Shown here: positions 37,726-48,400 of the stretch, in pieces | Position numbering within the stretch: position 1 is the stretch's first letter | Layout of the letters: every line of letters starts with the position of its first letter | Assembly: GCF_048771995.1 (NCBI RefSeq) | Contig: NC_133060.1 | Span: forward strand, 4,273,501 to 4,337,500 | Direction: 5' to 3' | From: Taeniopygia guttata | Taxonomy: Eukaryota > Chordata > Aves > Passeriformes > Estrildidae | Length of the DNA stretch: 64,000 bases | The notes under the pieces: model-generated | Database searches by the model: none | Seen by the model: only the letters and a program-made list of their open reading frames with translations | What the model was told of the DNA's origin: nothing | Program-made: the position numbers and the translations under genes

Positions 37726-38724
37726 TCACTGTCCCCGCAGCAGTTTTGGAATGTTCTCAATGGCTTTTTGGCACTGCTCGGCCAAGTTAGGGCCACTGGC
37801 ATGATGAGGGCCACCAGAGCCACCTGGGCCACCAGAGCCACCGGGGCCGCCAGAGCCCCCTGGGCCACCAGAGCCACCGGGGCCGCCAGAGCCCCCCGGG
37901 CCACCAGGGCCACCATGGCAACTTGAGAGGAGGCTGCAGATGTCCACAAGTGTACCCAGCAGGTGACTCTTGGCCAGGTGGGCACTGGCCTCCCACAGAC
38001 GCTCAGCCTTGGCCACTGCGGCCACCAAGGCCGCAGGGACATTGGGGGACATCTCATTTGTCCCCTTCAGGGTGGCCTCGATGTCCCCGAGCCGTCGCTG
38101 CAGCTCCTGGGGGAACGTGATGGCTTTGTCACAGGCAACCACCAAGCGCTCCAGTAGCTCCAAGGCCACCTCTGCCCGCTGTTCCCTCCTGCTGGCTGCC
38201 CCGGCCTTGCTGGTGGCCACCACAGCCTCTTCCCTGGCCTTTGTGGCTTCCTCCTTCGCTTTGGTTTCTTCCTTCATCTGGGCCTCATGCACAGCCACCA
38301 CTGAGGCCACCTTCTCTTTCTCCAAGGCCATGGGAGACCAGGTCACGATCGGCCAGGCCTTGCCCTCCAGGTTGCTCACAGACTGCCCCCAGTGGGTTTC
38401 CTTTTCCTGCAGGTCCTCAGCTAGGGCAGTGACAGTGGCCTCTGTGGTGGCCTCCCTGTTGGCCGCATCCCTGCAGTCATCGCGGAGCTCGATGGCCTCC
38501 CAGGCCAGTTCATCCCAGCAGTCCCCAAGCATGGCCACCAAGTTGTGCCAGGCGCTGGCCACCCTTCTCACATGGGCCCAGGTGGCCCCTGAGGTGCCCC
38601 TGAGGGTGGCCAGGGCCTGGTCCAGGGAGGTGTAGCCGAGGGTAGTGACACCGTGGTTGTTCAGGGTGTCCCGGGTGTTACCGAGGAAGGTCCCCAGGGC
38701 CGTGTGCAGGGACTGTGGGGACAT
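37726..38724 (-). CDS. Module gene B, right copy: exon 1 lost, open 332-aa single-exon frame
   Basis: Minus-strand copy of exon 2 of gene B (SLHTALGTFLGNTRDTLNNH, SAWHNLVAMLGDCWDELAWE, RREQRAEVALELLERLVVAC, QELQRRLGDIEATLKGTNEM). Aligned to the left copy, a deletion of about 380 bp removes exon 1, intron 1 and about 70 nt of exon 2, joining promoter-like sequence (38850-38740) to codon 25 or so. A GTG in the left copy is ATG here (38722-38724), giving a new start in frame. The N-terminal hydrophobic helix is thus gone. Insertions lengthen the centre (KEETKAKEEATKAREE). Near the C-terminus a GGPGGS repeat (about 37795-37915) replaces a short loop before LAEQCQKAIENIPKLLRGQ. It is either a pseudogene with a long open frame or a shortened variant; the intact frame over 1 kb argues that it is recent or still used. 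Confidence 0.5.
   Translation of the reverse strand: MSPQSLHTALGTFLGNTRDTLNNHGVTTLGYTSLDQALATLRGTSGATWAHVRRVASAWHNLVAMLGDCWDELAWEAIELRDDCRDAANREATTEATVTALAEDLQEKETHWGQSVSNLEGKAWPIVTWSPMALEKEKVASVVAVHEAQMKEETKAKEEATKAREEAVVATSKAGAASRREQRAEVALELLERLVVACDKAITFPQELQRRLGDIEATLKGTNEMSPNVPAALVAAVAKAERLWEASAHLAKSHLLGTLVDICSLLSSCHGGPGGPGGSGGPGGSGGPGGSGGPGGSGGPGGSGGPHHASGPNLAEQCQKAIENIPKLLRGQ
37795..37920 (-). repeat. Gly-Gly-Pro-Gly-Gly-Ser coding repeat in the right gene B copy
   Basis: Tandem 18-bp units coding GGPGGS, about six copies, in frame and just before the conserved C-terminal helix. The left copy has only GGPSGRAVAEQC at this place, so the expansion is specific to this copy. Confidence 0.85.
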
Positions 38725-39416
38725 GCCCAGTAACGTCCGGGGGACACTCGGGTGACACGCAGGAATGTGGCACAGCCAACAGTAAACAGGAAGAGGTGAT
38801 GAGGTGACATCACCACCGTAGCCACGCCACCCCCGCCCGCGGGGTGCCCAATATCTCCCTGATGGCCCCCAAGAGACCCCGATGTCTCCTCAGGGTCCCC
38901 ACATGGCCCCAGTGTCCACTGAGTGTCTCCAACAGGAACCAAATGCCCCTCCAGAGTCCCCATCAGGGCCCTGCTGTCCCAAACACACCCCCAGCATTCC
39001 TTCAGTGTCCCCAACAGGGCCTCAATGTCCTCCCTGATGTCCTCAACAGGAGCCCAATGTCCTCAGTGTCCCCTCAGGGCTCCCAACAGACCCCAGATGT
39101 CCCCCCAGTATCTCCAACAGGAATCTGATGTCCCCTGAGCGTCCCCAACAGGCCTCGATGTCCCCCCCATGTCCCCAACAGGGCCCAAATATCTCCCAAT
39201 GTCCTGTTGGGAACACTGGGGATACAGGGATTCTGTTTTGGACACTGTGGGGACATCAAGGACAATGTGATGACCCAAAACAGGACAGGGGATGTCAGGA
39301 TGGCCTGGGGGTTTCCAAGGGAAGGACACAGGGGTATCCCCAAGGTCCCCAATGTCCCTCGGAGTGTCCCCCTACCCCAGCGGTGACAGTGCCACCCCAG
39401 TGTCCCCACCTTGTCC

Positions 39417-42400
39417 CTATCCCTGCCCCACCAGCGCTCTCTGGGCCGCCTCCAGCCTTGGTGTCACCTCCTCGTGCCCCTCACGCAATGTCCCCAAGCC
39501 CACTAGGATGTCCCCAAGTGCCCGGGCAGCTCTGGGGAAGCCCTGTCCCTGTGTCCCCCAAGGTGTCACCTCCCTGTCCTGGGTGACAGCCGTCACCAAC
39601 GTCCCCAGTGCCTGTGTCACCTCCTCCAGCCGCCCCAGGACATCTGCAGTGGCCTTGTTGGTGGCTGCGGCGGCCTCGGCACTTGCCCTGGCAGCTGCCA
39701 CCCGCCGGGCACGGTCCCGCAGACGCAGGGCCATGTCCCACTGGTGGCTCACGGCGGTGGCCAGGTGACGCCGTGATGTCCCCAGACCCCGCCAGGCCAC
39801 CTCACAGGACACGGCCACCGCGGCCAGGGCCAGCAGCAGGTGATTGTCTTCACTCACCCCCAGGGTGGCGCGGGCTGAGTCCAGGGACACTGTGGGGACA
39901 CGGGGACACCACACAGGTGGCACCAGGGAGATGGCAGTGCCAACTGTCTAGTGGCACCAGACTGGTGGCACCAGGGACAGAGCAGTGGCACCAGTCCCAT
40001 CCCAGTGCTACCAGCCCTGCATCCCCAGGGCTGCCCCAGTGTCATCACCCCAGTGTCACCAGTTCCATCACAGTGCCACCACTTCTGTCCCACTGTCACC
40101 ACTCGGGTGCAGCAACCCAGCTGCAGGACCAGTGTCCTCAGTCCTGTCCCAGTGCCACCATCTCAGTGTCCCCAGTTCCATCCCAGTGCTCCCAGTTCCA
40201 TCCCAGGGCTTCAAGTGTCAGCCCAGTGCCACCACCCTATTGTTCCCATCCCAGTGTCACCAAATCCATCCAAATGTCACCATTCCAGTGTTCCCTGTCC
40301 CCTCCTAGTGTCACCTGTTCCCTCCCACTTTCCCCAGTCCTGTCCCAGTGTCCCCCATCCTGTCCATGTGTCCTTGTCCCAGTGTTCCCAGTTGTATCCC
40401 AGTGTCCCCAGTCCCATCCCAGTATCCCTGTCCCAGTGTCACCAGTCACCTCCCACTGTCTCGAGTTCCAGCTCAGTTTCTCTGTCCTGGTGTCACCACC
40501 TGTCCTAGTTCAGGGCAAATTTGGGGAAAACCCCCTGAAAGGAGCCCCCAGGAAACCCCCACGGCCCCTCCCCACCCACCTGGTTCAGGGAAAAATTTCC
40601 TCTGAGAGGGAAGTGGAAAAGAACCTGTTTATTCAACAACAAAGCACTCCCCAGCACCAAAACAATTAACACAAGATGACAACAAGACTCTTTCACCCCT
40701 CTGAAGAGCTGAACAAATCCAGAAGGTCTTTCCTGGGAGTGGTCGCCCGGGTCTGGACACTGGGGATGGCTGCTGCAGATCACCAAATGCAGGCTCCTGG
40801 TGTTCCTTGGTGTTTCCCAGATCCCAGTCCAGAGCAGGTTGAATGATATTCAGAAAGAGGAAAGGAAAAAAAAAACAACAGTCCAGGGAAAGAATTGGAC
40901 TGCTTAACCTAACTAGGAAGCAAAGCAAGAAAGCAAGAAAGCAGGCAAAGCAAGCAAGCCAAGCAAGCAAGCAAGCAAAGCAAAGCCAGCCAGCCAGCCC
41001 TAGCCTTTTCTAGCTTTCCAGCAGACATGGGGGGAGGTGAACCAGATGATAACACAGCAAAACAAACCTTCACTTTCATAGTCAGTTCTGAAAGCACAGA
41101 ACATAATATCAAACGTAAACAGAACACACGATTGGAGATACAAACACCATAACAGTCACCCTAGGACATTCCACCCCTTATCTCCATATCTTCAACATCA
41201 TGTAAAAACTCCATCAAGTTAAAACTTGTATCTTTCACTTACTCATTTCCTTCTTTCTCATGTCTGTGTGTTTCAGGCACAGACATTGGCAGTAACATTC
41301 AGCAAACAGTGATATTTGCACAATAGTTTCACCCCACAATCAGATCTCCCTGAGGTACACATCGTGTTGTTCCATCTCTCTGCATTATCCACCATGTACA
41401 ACCTGGTCCCTGAGCAAAGACAATCCCACGAATGGGTTTGTCTGTACTCGAGGCAGGATTGATCCACACTGATTTTCCTAACAAACCTCTGACATGTGCC
41501 ACTGGGACTTTATCTCCGTCTACTATATTCAGGGGCTCAGACTGGGCAGGACCTGCTCGATTGGTGGAACCTCGGCTGTTAACTAACCAGGTGGCCTTTG
41601 CTAAATGTTGCTCCCAATTTTTGAAAGATCCCCCACCCAATGCTTTTAAGGTTGTTTTTAACAGTCCATTGTACCTCTCCACTTTGCCTGCAGCTGGTGC
41701 ATGGTAGGGGATGTGGTACACCCACTCAATGCCATGTTCCCTAGCCCAGGTGTTGATAAGGTTGTTCTTGAAATGAGTCCCATTGTCTGACTCAATCCTC
41801 TCAGGGGTACCATGCCTCCAAAGGACCTGCTTTTCAAGGCCCAGGATGGTGTTACGGGCTGTAGCATGAGACACAGGGTAGGTTTCCAACCATCCAGTGG
41901 TGGCTTCTACCATTGTGAGCACGTAGCGCTTGCCTTGGCGTGTCTGGGGCAGTGTGATGTAGTTAATCTGCCAGGCCTCCCCACACTTGTACTTGGACCA
42001 CCGCCCACCATACCACAGGGGCTTCACCCGCTTGGCCTGTTTGATGGTAGCACATGTCTCACAGTCATGGATAACCTGAGAAATACTGTCCATGGTTAAA
42101 TCCACCCCTCGGTCTCGTGCCCGCTTATAAGTGGCATCTCTACCCTGATGGCCTGAGGCATCATGGGCCCATCGTGCTAGGAACAACTCTCCCTTGTGTT
42201 CCCAGTCGAGGTCTATCTTTGACACCCCTATCTTTGCAGCCTGATCTACGTGCTGATTGTTTTGCTGCTCTTCATTAGCTCTACTTCTGGGGACATGGGC
42301 ATCTACATGGCGAACCTTCACAGGTAGCTTCTCTACCCGGGTAGCGATATCTTTCCACTCTTCAGCAGCCCAAATTGGTTTTCCTCTACGCTGCCAGTTA

Positions 42401-45400
42401 GCTTCTTTCCACCTCTCTAGCCACCCCCACAGAGCATTGGCTACCATCCATGAATCAGTGTAGAGGTAGAGCTTTGGCCACTTCTCCCTTTCTGCAATGT
42501 CTAGGGCCAGTTGAACAGCTTTGAGTTCAGCAAACTGGCTTGATCCACCTTCTCCTTCAGTGGCCTCTGCAACCCGTCGTGTGGGACTCCATACAGCTGC
42601 TTTCCACTTCCGATTCATCCCTACGATGCGACAGGAACCGTCAGTGAAGAGAGCATAGCGTGTTTCCTCTGCTGGCAGTTGGTTATATGGTGGAGCTTCT
42701 TCAGCCCGTGTCACTGGTTCTTCTTCTTCATCTGCGACACCAAAACTTTCACCTTCGGGCCAATTTGTAATTACTTCCAAAATCCCAGGGCGATTCAGCT
42801 TACCAATATGGGCACGTTGCGTGATGAGAGCAATCCACTTGCTCCATGTAGCACTGGTGGCATGGTGGGTGGAGGGAACCTTTCCTCTGAACATCCACCC
42901 CAGCACCGGTAGTCGGGGTGCCAGGAGGAGTTGTGCTTCTGTGCCAATCACCTCTGAGGCGGCCTGGACTCCTCGTAGGTGGCCAAGATTTCCTTCTCTG
43001 TTGGGGTGTAGTTGGCTTCAGACCCTCTGTAGCTCCGACTCCAAAATCCCAGTGGTCGGCCCCGAGTCTCATCAGGCACCTTCTGCCAAAGGCTCCAGGA
43101 CAGACCATGGTTCCCGGCTGCAGAGTAGAGCACGTTCTTCACATCTGGTCCTGTCCTGACTGGGCCAAGAGCTACTGCATGAGCAATTTCCTGCTTTATC
43201 TGGGTGAAAGCTTGCTGCTGCTCAGGGCCCCAACAGAAATCATTCTTCTTGCGGGTGACCAGGTAGAGGGGACTCACGATCTGACTGTACTCAGGAATGT
43301 GCATTCTCCAAAAACCAATGGCGCCTAAGAAAGCTTGTGTCTCTTTCTTGTTGGTTGGTGGAGACATGGCTGTGATCTTGTTGATGACATCTGTAGGAAT
43401 CTGACGCCGTCCATCTTGCCACTTCACTCCCAAGAACTGGATCTCTCGAGCAGGTCCCTTCACTTTACTCTTCTTGATGGCGAAACCAGCTTCCAGGAGG
43501 ATTCGGATGATTTTCTCTCCTTTCTCAAACACTTCTGCTGCTGTGTTCCCCCACACAATGATATCATCAATATATTGTAGATGTTCTGGAGCCTCACCCT
43601 TTTCTAGTGCAGTCTGGATCAGACCATGGCAGATGGTAGGACTGTGCTTCCACCCCTGGGGCAGTCGGTTCCAGGTATACTGCACTCCCCTCCATGTAAA
43701 GGCAAACTGAGGCCTGCATTCTGCTGCCAGAGGAATGGAGAAAAATGCATTGGCAATATCAATAGTGGCGTACCACTTCGCTGCCTTGGACTCCAGCTCG
43801 TACTGGAGTTCCAGCATGTCCGGCACAGCAGCGCTCAGTGGTGGAGTCACTTCATTCAATGCACGGTAGTCCACAGTCAATCTCCATTCTCCTTCAGATT
43901 TACGCACAGGCCAAATGGGGCTGTTGAAGGGTGAGTGGGTTTTGCTGACCACCCCTTGGCTCTCCAGCTCTCGGATCATCTTATGGATGGGAACCACAGC
44001 ATCTCGAGTTGTTCTGTACTGTCGACGATGCACTGTTGAAGTGGCAATTGGTACCTTTTGTTCTTCTCCCTTCAACAGTCCTACTGTAGTTGGATTCTCA
44101 GACAGTCCAGGCAAGGTGTTCAGTTGCTGGATGCCCTCTGTCGCTACAGCTGCTATCCCAAATGCCCACCTGAGTCCCTTTGGGTCTTTAAAATATCCCC
44201 TTCGAAGGTAATCTATGCCCAAAATACATGGGGCCTCTGGGCCAGTCACAATAGGGTGTTTCTTCCACTCATTTCCTGTCAGACTTACATCAGCTTCCAC
44301 CACGGTAAAGTCCTGTGATCCACCTGTCACACCAGCGATAGAGACAGATTCTGCCCCTACGTGTCTTGATGGAATTAACGTGCATTGTGCACCAGTATCA
44401 ACCAAAGCCTTATATCTTTGTGGTTCCGATGTGCCAGGCCAGCGAATCCACACAGTCCAGAAAACACGGTTCTCCCTCGCCTCTACCTGGCTAGAGGCAG
44501 GGCCCCTCTAAGCCTGGTTTATCCTTCTTGCCTTGGGCGTATGTCTTAGAGGTTCCTTCAAGGGGATCAGACATGTCATCATCATCATGATGCCTGGCAG
44601 TTTGGCTACGGGCAACTGGAGCTGCTCTCCTTTTGGTGGCACTTCCTCTCTGAGTCTTACCTTCCTTCAATTCATGCACCCGTTGTGCCAGAGCAGCAGT
44701 AGGTTTTCCGTCCCATTTCCTCATGTTTTCTCCGCAATCGCGCAGGAAGAACCACAGCTCAGTTCGTGGGGTGTACCTTCTCTCCCCATCTGAGGAACGT
44801 CTACGTTGGATACCAGAACCTCTGATCTGTACTGCTGAGATTTGGAGAAGGTCCTCCTTTATCTCCTCCCTGAGTCTCTTATGATTCTCCTCTATCTTAT
44901 CTTCTAATTTCTGCAGACGTGTTTCCACTGCTGCAATTCTGGCATGGGTTGGGCCATGTACAGCATCTGCATATGCTCGGAGTTTCCTTGCCATTTCGAG
45001 CACGGTCTCATCCCTCTCATCTTGCTTCATTATTGCTAAGGCAGAAGCGTAGTCATGTGGCCCAAGCCGTACAAGTTTTCACCACATCACAGATGTACAT
45101 GGTACCAAGTCTGGATTCCTAGTTGTTATTTCATCTGAGAAGATAATCTCTGCCACTGCCATTTCTCTCAGACGTTGGATCCCTTGTTCTATAGTCTTCC
45201 ACTGGGTTTGCTGCATATAAAGATCATCTGCACACAGGTATCTTTGTGCTACACTTTCCAGAACCTGTGCCCAGAGGCTGTGAGGGTTAGCCCCCCTCAT
45301 CATTCCTTGATCAATAACAGGATCATGTGACAGGGATCCCAAATGTCTTGCCTCAGTACCATCCAGAATTGTAGCCTCGCCTGCAGCATCCCAAAGACGG

Positions 45401-48400
45401 ACCAACCAACTAATTACAGACTCATCAGGTCGTCAGGTATAATCCTTCCTCAGGCCACGAAGGTCCTTTAGGGAAAAGGACTCAGTATTGGCCTCTGATC
45501 TTGTACCAGTTGCTTTGACTTCTGATTTTATGTCAGCAGGCATTGAGGGTCCCTCTCCTGCATTATCATCATCATCGTCATCATCCACTGGTCGATTGGT
45601 CTTTTCTGTGCGCTTCCCACTTCTTGTGCTAGTAGCAACAGCCATTGGTTGAGGCTTGGCTGCTGAGTCTGGTTTAGCTGCTGGCCTAGGCTCACTGTCT
45701 GGTTTAGCTGCTAGCCTAGGCTCACTGTCTGGTTTAGCTGCTGGCTTTGAGCCGGGGGTGTTGGCTGCAGCCTGAGTGACTGGGATAGCTGCTGATTTAT
45801 CTCCCTGCCCCCCTTCCTCTGTCTGCTGCCCTACAGTATCTAACAGGGTGCGATAAGCATATGCCAGGGCCCAGCTCACTGCAATGATTTTTTTCTCCTT
45901 AGAGTTATCATGGCACTTCTCTTTCAGGTACTTCGCCACCTCAGCCGGATTCTGAATTTTTTCACTTGGAAAGTCCCAGGCTATAGGGTCAGAAAATTCC
46001 TTTAAGATTTGGCCCATATCCTCCCATTTCCCACACCACTCAAGATTTCTCACACCTGGGTCTACTCCTGGGTCAGAGGTCTCATCAGCCCCTCTAGAAA
46101 TCTCAGCCCTCATTCTAGAGAGACTGCAGACTGTATAGAGAAAGCTTACCAGATTAAACACCAGGAAGATGGTCTCCTTAACAGTCAGGGGAAACTGAAC
46201 ATTCTCTAATAGGGAGGTAACAAATTCAGAGGAGAAGAAGGAAAGCAAAGGCTGAAAAGCCTCATCCCCTACTTCCCCTCTAACAAACTGGCTGTACAAC
46301 CATAACCATGAACCATACATTCCAGGAACAGACCTCAGCACCTTTATAAACCCTCTGGAAGCTATTACACCCAAGCACAGCACGATGGATATTCTGGTCA
46401 GTGCCCTTCTACTGCAAAACCTACGTATTAGGGACAATACCGGAGCTATTCCTGGATAAAAAAATAAACCTAGGGACCACAGGGGGATTAAGATCTGAAA
46501 AACCCCCAGGGACAAGAGACACATGCAGGCCTTCACCCCAAGAGACAATATTAATTCAAACATCATAACCAGTAACTGCTCCATACCCAGACAAAATAAT
46601 TGGAACAAAAATATGATTACAACAGGGTTTTTTTCCACTCTCTCGAGCCCCGAGTTGGGCGCCAAAATATTTGTCCTAGTTTAGGGCAAATTTGGGGAAA
46701 ACCCCCTGAAAGGAGCCCCCAGGAAACCCCCACGGCCCCTCCCCACCCACCTGGTTCAGGGAAAAATTTCCTCTGAGAGGGAAGTGGAAAAGAACCTGTT
46801 TATTCAACAACAAAGCACTCCCCAGCACCAAAACAATTAACACAAGATGACAACAAGACTCTTTCACCCCTCTGAAGAGCTGAACAAATCCAGAAGGTCT
46901 TTCCTGGGAGTGGTCGCCCGGGTCTGGACGCTGGGGATTGCTCTCCAGCACTGGGGATGGCTGCTGCAGATCTCCAAATGCAGGCTCCTGGTGTTCCTTG
47001 GTGTTTCCCAGATCCCAGTCCAGAGCAGGTTGAATGATATTCAGAAAGAGGAAAGGAAAAAAAAAAAACAACAGTCCAGGGAAAGAATTGGACTGCTTAA
47101 CCTAACTAGGAAGCAAAGCAAGAAAGCAAGAAAGCAGGCAAAGCAAGCAAGCCAAGCAAGCAAGCAAGCAAAGCAAAGCCAGCCAGCCAGCCCTAGCCTT
47201 TTCTAGCTTTCCAGCAGACATGGGGGGAGGTGAACCAGATGATAACACAGCAAAACAAACCTTCACTTTCATAGTCAGTTCTGAAAGCACAGAACATAAT
47301 ATCAAACGTAAACAGAACACACGATTGGAGATACAAACACCATAACAGTCACCCTAGGACACCACCCCAGTGCCAACAGCGTTGCTCTGGTGTCACCACC
47401 CCCATGTCACTAGTTCCATTCCAGTGCCACAAGTTCCATCCCAATGTCACTACCCCAGTGTCACCAGTCCTGTCCCAGTGCCACCATCCTAGTGTCACCA
47501 GTCCCACCCCAGTTTCCCCAGTCCTGACCCACTGTCCCCCATCCCATCTCAGTGTCCCTGTCCCAGTGTTCCCAGTTGTGTCCCAGTGTCCCCAGTTCCA
47601 TCCCAATGCCCCATCCCAGTGTTCCAGTTGTGTCCCAGTGCTGCTAGGTCCATCCCAGTGCCACTAGTACTATTGCACTGTCACCACCCCATTGTCACCA
47701 GGGCTGTCTCAGTGCCACCACCCTTATGTCATCATTCCAGTGTCCCTAGTTGCATCCCAGTGCTCCCACTGTCACCACCCCATTGTCTCCCATACCAATG
47801 TCACCATCCCAGTGCCAGCGCCCCATTGTCCCCATACCAATGTCACCAGCCCAGTGTCACCAGTCCTGTCCTAGTTTCCCCAGTCCTGTCCCAGTTCCAT
47901 CCCAGTGTCCCCATCCTGAGGCAGGGAAGGTCTCTACTGGTTGGTAGGGCTCCATACTGGTCTGAACTGGTCTGTACTGGTTCCCTGCATCCCCTGCTGC
48001 CCCCTGCTGCTCTACACTGGTCCATAGTGGTCTATACTGGTCTGAACTGGCCTATACTGGTCAGGGCAGGGGAAAGTCTCTCTTGGTCTGTTGATATTAA
48101 TATTCCTCCATACTAGTCTGAACTGGTTTTTACTGGTTCATACTGGTCTGAGCCGGTCCCCGCAGCTCTGTACTAGTCCACACTGGTCTATATTGGTAAG
48201 GGCAGGAGAAAGTGCCTCCTAGTCTGTAAAAACTCACACTGGTCTGAACTGGTCTGAACTGGTCTGAACTGGTCTGAACTGCTTCCCACTGTTCTATAAA
48301 TATGTATACTGGTCTGAACTGGTATATACTGGCCTATGCTGATTCATACTGGTCTATACTGGTCCATATTGCCTCCCACTGCTCCAAAGTGCTCCATACT

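Larger units (their letters stand above)
40496..47366 (-). mobile_element. Nearly complete ERVL provirus with 5-bp target duplication CCACC
   Basis: The element proper is 40501-47361 on the minus strand: 5' LTR 47361-46672, Lys-type primer site, gag, pro-pol (RT, RNase H, integrase), no env, purine tract, 3' LTR 41168-40501. CCACC is repeated at 40496-40500 and 47362-47366. The LTRs are almost identical: a gap of about 20 bp in the 3' LTR, and only a few substitutions (for example at 40511, 40760 and 40781). This indicates a young insertion. Visible lesions are two in-frame TGA codons in gag and one frame break in pol. It lies inside intron 2 of gene A, same strand. Confidence 0.95.

Noticed and set aside
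37923-38635. Plus-strand frames antisense to right gene B (up to 221 aa)
   Set aside because: Shadows of the GC-rich minus-strand coding exon; no homology or splice structure.
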